Assembly (NCBI GenBank): GCA_018873225.1
Contig: JAEILZ010000003.1
Coordinates: 2,976,001 to 3,040,000, forward strand
Source: [Phialemoniopsis] sp. UDSM-2020
Taxonomy: Eukaryota; Ascomycota; Sordariomycetes; Thyridiales; Thyridiaceae
Reading direction: 5' to 3'
DNA: 64,000 nucleotides
A program made the position numbers and the translations under genes. Shown here piece by piece: positions 46,901 through 61,741 of the stretch. Numbering within the stretch: position 1 is the first letter of the stretch; the number at the start of each line of letters is the position of its first letter. Under the pieces are notes generated by a model. The model saw only the letters and a list, made by a program, of their open reading frames with translations, did not search any database and was not told the DNA's origin.

Positions 46901-49900
46901 GTCCGTAACCACTGACCAATCCGTGAACTGCTTTTTCAATACCTTCAGCTCATCAATTGTCTCCCTCAGCTGGTTTTTGTCGTCGCCGGGGTTCGCGCAG
47001 GGATCCTGCTCTTTTCGTAGGAGCAGTCCAGCAAGGGCCAAGCCGTAGAACAATGAGGCGAGTCCAGTGTTCCGTGCTGACCACAAGAGATGTCTGCTCT
47101 CTTGGCATATCTTGCCGATCTCAGCAGCGCGCTCATAGTAGCCATACAGGTAGAGGGGTACAATTTCCATGCTGTTGTAGAAAAGCATGCCCCGAAGACC
47201 GTTATCACTCTTGCCTTGCAGCCATGTCTTATATGATTCGGTATTGTGCTGGTCATCACACATAATATCCGTAGCGCTCGTTATGTTTGTTTTGCCCTGG
47301 AGCGCTCGGGATACTTGCCGAACGGCGATAAGAAGCGTACCTCCTCGAGCATCCTGATGCCAGTTCGGAACCTCCTCGCAGGCGAACTGACAAAAGGCTT
47401 CGAGGTCAGTGCAGTTTTCACTTGCAAAGAACTTGATTTGGGCAGCCAAACCAGCCCCGAGTATTGCCGAGAGGCGACCGCCAGCAAAGGCTGCATACTC
47501 AATCGACCCTTCGAGTTGCGAAGCAGTAGCAGTAATAGGGTACTGAACGTGGCCAACGAAATTGGCAAATATCATGTAGCCTCTAGCCATCGAAAAAGGG
47601 TCCCGAAAGGCATCGATCAGTTCCATGGCATAGCTGGCGAGATCCACCGAGAATTGCACCATGTTGAAGCGTGAGAGGGCCACAAGTGAGAGATGAAGAA
47701 AGCCCATGCCGGTTTGTGGGAAAGCGCCCTCGGAAAAGTGCAACTCCAACATGACAAGTGCCAGGCTGTAGAACTCAACGCAGTCACACCACCAAGCGGC
47801 GCTGATCGCCTCGGCCAGAACGGCGCCGATGGATGACACTTTTGGATCGCTGGCCTGGGCACAGTTGAGTATTTCTGTGCGATCCATGGCTTTGATTTTG
47901 GCCGACAGCTGTTCGAAATGTTTATCGCAGTCCTCGTACGTCGGCTTCTCTTGGTATTGAACATCGAGGCCTTTTAGACAGTCTTTGAGGCACTTGAGTG
48001 CGGTAAGCGAGTTTCCGTTCTGTGAAAAGATGCGGGACTGGATGACGTATGCGGGAGCCTTGTCTACTGGTGATTTCGCCCGTTTGAAGATAGTATCCAG
48101 GGTACTGTTGGTCAAGGGATGCTGCCCCATGTACAGGTAGCATTCCGCCGCGCGAAGGTAGAGTTGCCGAGTTTCTTCGTAAGAAACGTCTTCGCCGTCA
48201 TCAGCCCATGGGTCGGCTTGCAACAACGCCAGAGCATTGCTGTAGTATTTGGCAGCGGAAGTTCTTGCCCCGTTCTCATTGGCAAGTCCAGCACAATCGA
48301 ACAGAAGCTTCCGATATGGCTCCCGCTTCCGGACCTGATTCTTGATGATATCGATGGCTTCGCATACATGGAAGGCGGCTGTCTCCCTCGACTTGACGTC
48401 GTCGCAGTAATATTTCATCAGCGTCTGTGCAACAATGAAATGCATAGCCCGCGAATTGCACTCTTTCAGCGCTGAGGCCGCCTGGACATAACGATCATGA
48501 GCGAACCGGAACCTATCATCAGTTTCGCTGCCTGTGATGATGCAGGCCTGTATAGCGGCTTGCAGACCAGAGACAGCCTCTTGCTGAGTATACACCTGGG
48601 CGCAAGGACCTTCTGAGAAAGGCTTGCCCGTCTCGTCATAGTACTTGAATTCTCCCGTAAGTAGATGGCATACCATCTCGAATGAGAAGGCGTTGCCGAG
48701 CAGGGCCGCCCACGCAAGGATGGACCTCGATGCCGGAGGGAGCTCGTTCAATCGCCCGGTAATGAAGTCCGTGTCGAGGATCTCGTAGTTGCTGTCTCCC
48801 TTGAACTGCTCGAAGACACGATTGACGTCGTAGTGCCACTGGCTAGTATGGTAGTCGTACCAGATACATTTCTTTCGGTAACAGGCACTGAGCATCTCTC
48901 TCATGAGGAAAGGATTGCCTGCAGACTTCACCTGTATCACCATAGCCAGTCCTGTAACATCCTCTTTCGGTTTGCACAGTGTTGCGGCAACGTACTGTAC
49001 CAGCTCATCGTCGGTCAAGGGAGAGAGCTTTATCTGTGTGATGGTTGGACCTCGAGCTCTTGGTAGTTCTTCGGTTTCTGGAGGGTATAGCAAAGCCTCG
49101 ACCTGGCTCGCGGACATCTCTTCAGGGCGGTAGGTAATGACAATGACCATCTTGAGTCGCGAGCTGATGACCTGCGTGATCAGCTCTAGAGACTCTGTAT
49201 CGGCAAAGTGGAGATCATCTAAGCAGAAACAGATGAATTTGTGGTTGGTGAACATCCGCAAAAGGTCGAGGAACGTGTTCATGAGCCTGCTGGATTTTGT
49301 AGACGAACCACGCCGCAGGAAATCTTCCGAGCTTGGCACAGCAAGTTTCTGGCCTTTCGATAACGAACTGGGAGATCCAGGGGATGATCCTCGTCGTCCT
49401 AAACCAGTCCGTCCGCTTTTGGTGGACCATCCAGAACTTTGAGACCCTGATGCAGCTCGGGTGATAGAATTTTCTACGGGTCCAAGCAGAAACTCTGGCA
49501 AGCCCAGAACTCGATGTAGGTTCGGCCATAAAGGCCTCACATACTGCTTCAAAGACTGATGGAAAGGGGTCTCAGTGTTGCGCTCGCCCCAGACCTGTCT
49601 GAAGAGGGAGGATAACAACTTTAGCAGAGGGCCGAAGGGAGCTCTTCGCGCGGTATCAAACTTGGCCGTAGCGCAGTAGCCCCGGCGCCTGGCCTCTGCC
49701 AGAACTGATTGTACCAGGCAGCTCTTCCCGAGGCCGGCAGAGCCCTCAATTGTGACAATCTCGCAGTGGCCCCTGCGGCGGAACTTGGCCGATCCGAGCT
49801 GTTTAGAAAGGCTAGTCGACGATTCGACTCCAGTTCCGAAGCGGCCCGAGTCGCTGCCAGTATTGACCGAATCTGTGAGACTCCTCGTGTCGAAGGATAA

Positions 49901-51631
49901 CGACTGGTGTCTTTCCCAGGCTCTTTGGGGCATCCTGAAGCCTGGGGTTCCCGAATTGCTAGAGGAGATGGTGTCGGACGAGAGGGTCTGGGAGTCATTG
50001 GGCTGACCAGACGGGAAAGGGCCACTCCTCCATTTGGGATCTGAAGAAACGGTCTGAGTGAATGACCCGCTGCGGCGGTTGACACCTTCCCCAGAGCTGG
50101 CACCTTCGCTAGAGACGTCCGCACCGTCCAGGAATTCGTTCGAGTTTGATAGGCTTGAGCCATCGGAAAATCGGTTGCCAGCGGACGAGGGACCCATCGA
50201 ATGGCTCTTTGCAACTCGCTCTATGATTTGCACCAACTGATCGCGTTCGCGGTCTCGCCCTATCATGATGGCTGGCATCATGAAGAAGGATGATATGTCT
50301 TTGGAAGCAATCTGCCACTCCTTGAGAGCCAGCCAGTCGCCGCCGCCCAGGAACTCTTGTACTCTGACAAGATCGTGCCGCAGACCACTGGCGGACTGGT
50401 ATCGTTCCGCCACGTTCTTCGAAGTACATTTTTGAATGATCCTGCCGAGGACGTCGGGAACGTCGAGCCGGACTGCGGAAACGTTAGGAATGCGACGTCC
50501 TAGAACTCCCTGGACGATGTCCAATGCGGTATCCCCCTCGAAGACAGGTTGTTGGGTGAGTAAACTCCAGAAAAGGACGCCTGTTGAGTAGATGTCGGTC
50601 CGTGAGTCGGGTTCGGCCGGCATCCTTCCAGTCTGCTCCGGACTGATGTAGAGTAACTTGTTCTTGGCTCCAAGCTCCTTGGACAAGGCAGACCATCCGG
50701 TGCTCGTCAGGCCGTGTTCGAAAGATCGTAGCCCTGAACCAAAAGATACCAGCCTCACTTTGCCTGTTTCAGTGTTGTAATGAAAGGCATCGCCGCGAAT
50801 CTCGCCATGCGTTAGGCCAAGACCATGATGGATCATTTCCAAGCACTGCGTCGCGCCGATGGCAAAGTCCAGAAAGTTCTGCAAGCTAATGGGCGGATCA
50901 AGCTCGAAGAAGCCTTTTCGATATGCTTCATATCCGTCCTGGGTCTTCCGGGCATAGTAGAATGCGGGCCCCAGGTCCAACAATCTCGTTAAGGAATTGG
51001 GACCTGGATCTTGATAGATAGCAACAACATAAACGCCACGGTCACCCTGTTGGGGAGAGAGTTGGACAAGATCGATGGGCCTGGCAAGGTGTTCTCCTTC
51101 TAGATCTGCGGTAGCGCTCAGAGACTTGCTTGTGTGGAATGTCCTCTCTTCCCGCAGAACATTCAAGGAGACTCGAGCGACGATCGGTTCCTCGGTCAGG
51201 GCTGATGCGACTGGGTCGGCCGCATTGGTGGTTGGCGATAGGATTGGTGGCTCGCCGTTTGCCTCCGGGCTGCTGACTTGGGCTATGGAAGGATCGGCCG
51301 GCGATACTCGACTTGAGGTGAGTTTCGCGATCGAGGAGGGGCTGGCCGCGCTGTGTGCAGACGGCGACAAGACCGCGGATGGCACAGAGGGTGCAGTAGC
51401 GTACAGAGAGACAAATCTCGTCCCGAAGACGTGCCTGGGGTGAGGGGGAAGATGTTAGGCGTATAAGGCCCAGTGGACGCGGCTGGTATTGAGCACTTAC
51501 CAGCTGTCATAGCTTGAATGAAAGAGCGGTTTGGATTCATCCCATGTAAATCCGGGTATCAGTCTCAGACGTTCGAAGAGGCGTGCCGGGGGATCGATCG
51601 TATCGTCGGTCATGAGGACCGACCCGTCCAT
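43936..51631 (-). CDS. Class X-type hybrid histidine kinase (pseudokinase-ATPase-GAF-HK-receiver)
   Basis: Giant sensor kinase of the Mak2/Mak3/Chk1 kind, linked in other fungi to oxidative stress and development. Three exons: 51631-51501, 51434-44426, 44367-43936; introns 51435-51500 and 44368-44425. Product 2523 aa. Order: protein-kinase fold (about 105-400) with HGE (253-255) and SFG (274-276) in place of HRD and DFG; Ser-rich linker; STAND/AAA ATPase with P-loop GSAGLGKS (Lys614); TPR-like helical region (about 1050-1600); GAF (about 1720-1900); an Ala/Glu/Lys coiled coil with a duplicated AEAEAKRNV; HisKA with SHELRTP (His1974); HATPase (about 2065-2185, DTGIGI, GGSGLGL); receiver with AEDN, Asp2308 in MDVQMP and AKP. 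The last exon adds a 143-residue Ser/Thr/Pro-rich tail. The start at 51631 has the better context (AACATGG); 51613 is an in-frame alternative. Confidence 0.88.
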
Positions 51632-53446
51632 GTTGCTGGCCTGGACGTGACCACAAAGGGCCCCGGGCGCTTCAAGAGATACAAACGGCTGGGAGGATCG
51701 GACGAAAAGGCGCGCTCATTTTCAACTGTCTGTCAAGAGCAGTGATGGGTTTCGGAATATGCCGCGGTAAGCTTTTCACTTTGTTGGCGATACAGCAAGC
51801 GCACAGGTTGGACCGATGTCCGATCAAGAAGCGCGGCGGAAGAACGGAGCGCGAGAGTTTTGCCCTTTCCTTGGGGGGGATAGAGGCAGACGAGCCGGGT
51901 ATGAGGTTGTCCAGACGCCTAAGCACTCTGCTCGTAGGACGAGAGCGGGACCTCTCGAGTAGCGAGCGATGCTATCGAGGACGTTGAAGGCTGCTGTCTG
52001 TCCGGATCATCGACCCGTTGTCGAGAATGGTGGTGCGTGGGGTTGGGAGGAAATTTGGCTCGCAATCCGCTGAAGCCACAGCACTGGGTTTGCGTTTGGT
52101 GGACACAGGGACAGGCACAGCGGAGGAGGTGGTGGTGGTGGTGGTGGAGGCGATCGGTGATGGCCTTTGCTGGCTACTAACGATGGGATAGACGGTGGAT
52201 GACTGGTGGACTGGATGGATCATTTGCACACGGCCAGGTCTGGTAAGCTAGGCAAGTAGCATGCATGCACTACGTAGTTAGGCGGGTGTGGCTAGTTAGC
52301 TCGCAACGATGGATGGATGGCATGTCTTGGACCACCACATGAGGAGGAGGTGGTGGTGGTGCTCATTGCCAAGGCACAGAAATGATGTCCCCCCGACTCG
52401 GGCAGGCGTGCCGGCTGTCTCATCCCCAATCTCGCGACCACCTTGTACGCTGTACTTCGTAGGAATAGACCTACGATTCGCTCCAAAAGCGATTGCATTT
52501 ATCTCCCTAACTTAGAACGTATATCTTGACGTTTGCTTGCATGAGATACTTAGTTACCTACTTTACATATCTCAACTCCTTGCCTAAGCATGCAGCTAAT
52601 AAAGTACCTAGAGTTGAAGACCCAGAGAGCCGCCCTAGAAAAACACCGTCGATGAGTCGCACAGTTGGCGACTGAAAAGTAGGTATCTTGACGAGCGACC
52701 CCCTGGGAACTGAAGATGAGAGCTTTCCCGCTTGTGTGTGCACAGCCAATGGTAACCTGGCGGTCCAGCTAGAAATGACGACAGTGGCAGGCCTGAACAC
52801 ACAGGCAGGTGAAAAAGAAGACAGGGGGTCGGTTCCGTCTTCTGCATGATCCCTCCCTGCCCATTCCATGTCTCGAGCCAATCCCATCGAAGAGAGCCTT
52901 TCCCATGGCGAGTTTCCCAGCTTATGTAATGCAAAGGGGCTTGCCACGGGCAGACGCTCGCAATTTGGCAAGGGATAAGGGCAATGGCAAAAGAGGATGG
53001 AGGTGTGCAACAATCCCATAATGGAGCAAGATCTGCAGAACACTGTAATCAGATACGCGCAAGACGGGGAATCATTTTCGAAATCGCACAAACTTTCTGT
53101 GCTCCGCCGACCCCAAGCCAAGAATTTGACAGAATGGTGCAGACACTAGCTAACGTTTCGCTCTATTTTCTATATGTAGCTTCAAAGGCTGAATGAACAG
53201 GTCTATGTTCAAAGCAAATCTTTTGGGATGCGAAACAGCTCAAGAGACCCTGCAAATAAGGCGGCCCTTTTCATGGGCGGAAGGATCTCCATTCGTCGCC
53301 CTGTAACCAGTCCAACCAGCTGTAGATGTGTTCGCTAATCCATCAACTCCCGCTCAATTATATATAAGACCCATTACTCTCAGCTTCAAAGCACTGCCTT
53401 CATCTAAGTCATCGACGTAACCAGCTGCTCTCCGGTTGCGAGGTGT
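51632..53446. other. Intergenic region upstream of the class X kinase
   Basis: About 1.8 kb between the kinase start and the UGM stop. It holds GGT trinucleotide runs (52128-52148 and about 52344-52361) and TACCTA/AAGTACCTAG motifs near 52553-52612. The 187-codon frame at 52558-53121 has no recognisable feature. Presumed promoter of the kinase. Confidence 0.5.
52128..52148. repeat. (GGT)7 microsatellite
   Basis: Seven GGT units; a related GGAGGT run follows about 200 nt downstream. Confidence 0.85.
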
Positions 53447-55468
<2,022 letters not shown>

Positions 55469-58400
55469 GGTGGCGTGGGGTTTGTGAAGTGGTGAGTGTC
55501 GGCGGGGTATCTCTTATCGAGCAGGGTCGAGTATCACTCTCTGTAAGTGGCAAGGCCTTGTGAAGCACAGGGTATCTGGCGATGCGGGTAGGAATAAAGG
55601 GGGAGAGAGAAGTCGAAGTAGACAACGACTTTACAAGTGTGATCACGACTCTAAATTGGTTGCCGTGGCAGATATTATTTGGCTCTGGGGGGAGGGGACG
55701 AGTGTTTGGCTCTTGTTTCGCTACCCTGATCTGCCCTCAAAAAGGAGATTCAAGATGGGAGGGGCTAAAATTATTCAGGACAGGGGGTCGAGAGTGGGTG
55801 ATGGATCAATCACAGTGGATGGTGGGTGGTGGTGGTGGGTGCCCTGGTGGGTGATCGGTCTGGCCTCCGGATTGTGTCTCTCGCTTGACGAGTTCCCGTC
55901 CTGCCATCCCATCCCGCCAGGCCCGATTCTTCACATTTTTTTCTCCTGCTGCTGATGCTGCAGTCGGGCGCCTTAGCGTACTTTGCCTGCCGAACTGTGC
56001 TGGCTCTGCGCGCCAAATAGTGGAACTGCCCCCACCTGCCACACACTACTGACCCAGGAACTGTTGGACAAGCGCTGGAGTCCTGATTAGTCGGCCCCTC
56101 TTGTAACGGCCATTCGTCCAGAAGCAGACATGGCCTCAGTAGCCATCATCCGTAACAACTTGGCACAATCGGGTCGTTTCTCTTCTCCTTTCCTTGCAAT
56201 ACCCAAAGTACTCTATAATACAAATTGCTCACAAATGTGAAGGCTCGGGGCGAGTGTTGCATAAGCTGCAAGAGTTGACAAATATTGTGCTTCTGAGACT
56301 GGATATTGGTCAACTTACTTATTTAAAGTACTTTGGTACTGTGGTACTCAAGCCTTACCCATTCCCAAAAGAAGGCCCAAGTGGATGATACACCGCTAGA
56401 TGATACTGGCGGTCAAGGTCAAGGCACAGCTGGCTTGATCGACACGGGTACAGTAGTTGCTCAGGTGCTGCAAAGTCCATGTTGAGAGATACTTTATCTT
56501 GTGATTTGTATCTCAGATCATTGGTCAATGGTTGGCTGCCGCGCTTTTTCGATCCAAGTAGGTAAAGCAGACGAGAAGAGCATGGCGAGGTGCAGGTGTG
56601 GTATTATGAAAGATAGCTTGGCATCGGCTAACATGCGAAACCCTGTCCATGGTAATCTCATGAAATGAGCTTGACACTATCCCAATGCAATATGTCTGTG
56701 CAGATGCGGTCTTGCAAGGTGGAAGGCAGCTTACGAAGTAACTAGCTGTTCACCCGACGCCCCAAGATGAGTGGCGCATGCCAACCTGCTCATCCACATC
56801 CCAATCTCCGACACCCTCTTCGGTACTTGTTGATTCAGAAGCGACTGAAACAAGGGGCAAGATAAGGCTTGAATCATTCACTCTGAGGACGTCATATGAA
56901 AGAAAATTTCCATTGGCTCCGTGTGCGTGGTTTGTTCTTCGGCTTCTCCCTTCGGCCCTCCTGTGGACACCTGGAAGAGTCTCAGCCTCAGGATCAGCAC
57001 CTTTTGAAATACTGATGGTCATTAAAGAGGGCTGCGACACGCCAGAAGAATGTCTCGGTAGGTTTTGGGGAGCTTTTACTGAAACTTAGCGCAAGCCCAC
57101 CAGGTGGAAACAGAGTGGACACAAGATGGCAGTTAGCACCAGTGTGCGCAATATTGGAGATTCTTCTCCATCAGTGCCACCATCATCCTGCCCACCGGGC
57201 TCCTTTCGTTTGCCCCCCTTCAACGACCAGTCTTGCCCCATTTGCTCTCACTTGCGTAATGTGTGCTTTGCTGTGGGGGGACTCGCACCTGTAGGCATGT
57301 AGATCTACTTAAGCCCAGCTTGCGTAAACCAGGGACACGGTTGCTGCAGAGCAGCTTCGATGCATGCCATCTCTGGCAGACAACTCCTGAAACAAGAGTG
57401 GGTGTAGAGAGTAGCATAGTGATGGTTTCCAGGTTGGGCCAGACTCTGATATTCCATGCATGCACATGAAATGCTGTGCGAACTTCAGCCACGACAATTG
57501 GCGGGATACCTACCTGTCTTCTCGAGTCCATATTAAGTACGTAAAGTACATACTAGACCTGTCCATCGTTCTAGGCATTTTCAAGTGTTGCTTATAAGCG
57601 TTCGTTTCTGTAACATGTCGCTGAAGCTTAACCATGCGTCACCTCAGCCCTGTTTCAACACCTTGAAAGATTGTGACAGCAGAAGGTACCTGGTTCATGA
57701 TTAGCTTCTCTCTGTGTGTGGTGTGGTCTTCCTCCAGAATGCATCTGACCTGTCCGGACGGATAAGGTGCATTGGGCAAGGCTTGGCAGATCTTGTTTCG
57801 CGCTTAACATTTCTGCCAGGAAAAGCAAATATCTGCACATTGACACATTGTGCAGAGCCTCACATTCATACGTCCTTTGTCCAGATGTCACCCGCTTTTA
57901 TCCAGAGACTGGAGCCTCGATCTACAGGAGGGATATTGCTGATGGACGATCCTGGAAACCTAGGGTGGAATGCCGTGAATGCATACACTCTTGGAATCCT
58001 TCGAGTACAACAGATGTGTATTGCAAGGAGTGGGACAAGCACCTTTTGCTTACTTTATCAAGTTGAGGAGACTCTTTGCCTGGTCCAAATGGCAAACATA
58101 CAACTGTCTACATGGGTGCAAGCATACCTGTCTGCCCGTGTTGGCTCTACGGCTCATGATTTGGCCCTGCTCAGGTCTTCTGTAAAGTTAATCTCTGCTA
58201 CCGACATCCACATGTCTTGCTGGGGACGGGTACCTGTATATCAGCCGGGCTCAGCCCCTTTTTTGCCCGGTGCTGCCCCTGAATCGTTGTGACAACTGGA
58301 GAACAATGGGCAAGGAGGGAAGAAAGTGCGGGCATTACTCCTTTTCAGGGAACCCACAAAGTACCCAGTACTTGTACCAAGGGGTCCACATGGCCCGATG

Positions 58401-59299
58401 GACTGCCCCGAACGCCTTGATCAAACCAGGCACTTAGCGTGACCGGAAGCATTAATCGGAGTGCTGTAACTGGGCCCTAGTTACATGCTTCAGGTACCGG
58501 GCTACTTGCTAGGTCAACCACTGACGACACTCGACCCCACCAATTCCACTTGCACAACGTGCGGGACGCGCAAAGCTTGGAACTTTTTTTCAAGGGCCAG
58601 TCCATGGGTTGGATGGGTTGGATGGGTGGATGGCGTGCCAGTGCCACCCTGACAAGCCTGACTGGGTGTATTGATGCAGCCTTTATCTCCAGAAGGCTCA
58701 ATTTCCCAGACTCCAAATGATTTTTTATTAGGACCACCAGTGAGGAGTCCCCCTCCTTATTCCCCCAAAGACTAGGTAGTTATCCCCGATCTGTCCAGAA
58801 CATTGGCCAAGGCCAAGACACAAGCATATCTCGCCTACCCCCTGGTTCAGATCCTACTTTTTTTTTCTCATGCTTTTGCCAGTCTCGACTCGGAAATCTT
58901 ACAGCCCTCAATTCTCCTCCTTCATCTTCGGATCGCAAGGCATCGCATCGCATCTTCTGTCGTTGACAGTTCCATGAAACCTGCACGTCGCTGGACTATC
59001 CTCCTAGCCTGCCCCGTGTAATAGTAGCACTTGACTAGCGTCTTCTGTGCTACTGGTTTTCTTCAAGTCCCGCTGCCGGTCTCAGACAAAACAGGCTTGG
59101 CCTCTTGTCTACATCTAACGATCTTTTTAATTCTTCGTCGCTCATTACGTTGCATCTTCGCCCGCACTTTTAACTCACCCCCTCTTGTCGGAACCACCTC
59201 ATTACAGCTTGTCTCTCCTCGGGTCAAGAGACAAGAAGCGACAACGCACACTGCTGTCCTATAGCTCGTGTCACGAAATACCAGACAAACACCTTGACA
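55469..59299. other. 3.8-kb divergent region between UGM and the transporter
   Basis: No gene recognised. Contents: GGT-rich run near 55820-55845, AAGTAGGTAAAG motif near 56557, GGTTGGATGG repeats near 58605-58635, and a pyrimidine-rich leader just before 59300. The 192-codon frame at 57714-58292 shows no family or composition that supports it. The region should contain both promoters. Confidence 0.5.
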
Positions 59300-60758
59300 A
59301 TGGGTGTCGATGAGAAGAGCCGCACCTCGGGCGAGTCGCCCCGCGCCAACAGCCCCGTTCTCCCAACGGTCAACCCGGCTGCTGAGAAGCCTCAACCCCC
59401 GAAGGACTCCCTCCACCCGGCTTTCTATGTTGCGTGAGTCTTGAAGACCATCGCCAATATCTCACCAGTTCTCCGAGCTAATCAGACCTGCGCTGCAGCA
59501 CTTGGATCGGCCTCAGCTCCTCGGTCATCCTCTTCAACAAATGGATCCTCGACACTCTGAACTTCAGTAAGTAGGCCCATGTCCCGCGCACCGAGGCGTC
59601 GTATGTTGCTAACGGCTGGTGATAGGATATCCGGTCATTCTTACCACGTACCATTTGCTCTTTGCGACCATCATGACCCAGCTGCTCGCTCGTTACTCGA
59701 CGCTTCTTGACGGCCGGAAGACGGTTAAGATGAATGGCCGCGTTTACCTGCGCGCCATTGTCCCGATTGGTCTCTTCTTCAGCTTGAGTCTGATTTGCGG
59801 CAACTTGACGTACCTATATCTCAGTGTTGCCTTCATCCAAATGCTCAAGGTGAGTGCCGCGCAAGAGTCAAAGGGCTACCAGGGTCCTAGGCTGACACAA
59901 TATCCGCACAGGCTACTACTCCGGTCGCTGTGCTTATATCCAGCTGGTCTTTGGGACTTTCCCAGCCCAGCCTGAAGGTGTTCCTGAACGTCTCCGCTAT
60001 CGTGGTTGGTGTCATCCTGGCCTCGATCGGAGAGATCAAGTTCGTCATGGTCGGCTTCCTATTCCAGATCGCCGGTATCATTTTCGAGGCTCTCCGCCTT
60101 ACCATGGTCCAGCGTCTGCTTAGCTCCGCCGAGTACAAGATGGATCCTCTTGTCTCGCTCTACTACTTTGCCCCGGTCTGCGCCGCCATGAACTTTTGTG
60201 TCGCGCTCTTCTGGGAGGTCCCCAAGATCCAGATGGCTGAGGTTTACCATGTCGGCCTCTTCACCTTTTTCCTGAACGGACTGTGTGCGTTCCTGCTCAA
60301 CGTTTCGGTTGTGTTCCTGGTAAGATCTACGCGGATCCTCGATCCAAAAATGGCAAAATCACTGACGATTTGGTTGGCAGATTGGCAAGGGATCGGCTCT
60401 GGTCATGACCCTCTGCGGTGTGCTCAAGGATGTCATGCTTGTCGTTGCCTCTATGATCATCTGGGGAACCCCAGTCTCTGGCCTTCAGTTCTTCGGCTAC
60501 AGCATCGCGCTGTGCGGCATGGTCTACTACAAGCTTGGCTTCGAGGCTATCAAGGGTTACGCTGGAGAGGGCCAGCGCCAGTGGGCCGAGTTCGGCGCTC
60601 GCCGTCCCGCCCTGCGCAAGATCATCGTGATCGCTGGTGCTGTTCTCTTCATCTTCATCCTCCTCGGTGGCCTGGCTCCTACGTACGCGCCAGAGTACGA
60701 CCCGTCCAAGTACATCAGCGATGCCTCGAGCAAGCTTGGCATCACTGGTGGTGCTTAA
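59300..60758 (+). CDS. glfB: Triose-phosphate transporter family membrane protein, probable UDP-Galf transporter
   Basis: Member of the TPT/DUF250 branch of drug/metabolite transporters, about ten membrane helices. Five exons (59300-59433, 59499-59566, 59626-59849, 59912-60319, 60381-60758) with 59-65-nt introns give 403 aa. A soluble Pro-rich N-terminus is followed by helices starting at WIGLSSSVILFNKW, the conserved first helix of the family; others include YPVILTTYH, ATTPVAVL and GKGSALVMTLCGVLKD. A final hydrophobic segment precedes a short tail. TPT sequence alone does not fix the substrate. The GlfB assignment rests on the divergent neighbour UGM: in A. fumigatus, glfA and the Golgi UDP-Galf transporter glfB are neighbours (from memory). 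Alternatives are another sugar-phosphate or nucleotide-sugar carrier. Confidence 0.75.
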
Positions 60759-61741
60759 AGAGGGTCCTATGGTACTGCGGTGCGACGGCTTAATGACAAG
60801 ACGACCTACACATACGACCTTTAATACCGGCCGAGCACTCATTTAACTCAATCCGACCACACGAGCCCACTTTGGATCCATTTTCGTCTGGTGATATAAA
60901 TGGTCTGAGGGTACTCAGACTCATTTTGACGCTATTTCTGCGCAAAAAGTACATATGTTGCAGTATTTGTGTACACTTCGGGCATCCTTCCGATCTCGAG
61001 TAGTACGAGACTCTTAATTGGTGGTGTAGTCTCTTTCTCTATTTTGCAGACATTTCTTCTTCATTCCTTTTGTTCTGCAAGCGGTAAGGTCAGGGAGTGG
61101 AGGATCGACATTAAATTGCGTGTATACTCGATTAGAGCTGGCGCTGAACACGGTGATTGGGTTTTGCATGGGAAAGCATCACGAGGAAATCTTGATGTGC
61201 TACTAGATGGCGCAGCTACTGTTATGATAGACAATTGACTTGAGAGATAAAAGCCAACATACTTCAAGGTGCTTAGTGTCTTTTTTTCTTTTGACCGTGT
61301 TCGTCGATCTTCTCAGGGAAGCTTGACAGAAGAGTACGGGCTGTACTCCGATGGAATCACAAGACGGACGAACTACACACAGGTTGTTTCAACACGTGTT
61401 GTCAGCCCGTGTTGCCGTGGCGTGACTAGTACATGTTCACTGAACCAACTTGGACGGGTTGTTTGAAATCATTTGGCATTGTTTTACTCGACCCCAGCCC
61501 AGGTGCCGCGCATGCCATATCACGACCCGAGGGCTCACGTCCTCGTCCCTCTCCGAGGCAACATGATAACCAGACTATCCCTCGTCATGCAAGCTCACGT
61601 TCGCATCTCGGTAGAACGCCATGTGAGAAAACTTCGAAATTTTGCCTTGAATTTAGCTCATGAATGCCGATTTTATGACCGGATGATGCTGTATACATCC
61701 CAAAACCATTCGCCCCGCCCAATCCATGAAGAAGAAACCGC
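60759..61741. other. Convergent spacer, transporter / eL27
   Basis: About 980 bp with the two 3' ends. Short frames only; a TACTCCG partial motif lies near 61344. Nothing else noted. Confidence 0.6.

Noticed and set aside
52558..53121. 187-codon minus-strand frame between the class X kinase and UGM
   Set aside because: No domain or homology recognised; contains intergenic TACCTA-type motifs.
57714..58292. 192-codon open frame on the plus strand in the UGM-transporter spacer
   Set aside because: No domain, signal or composition bias of a real gene; no splice partners; many such chance frames occur in this GC-moderate DNA.
60810..60819. ACATACGACC, the first ten bases of fungal 5S rRNA
   Set aside because: The following sequence does not match 5S rRNA at all; it lies just past the transporter stop.
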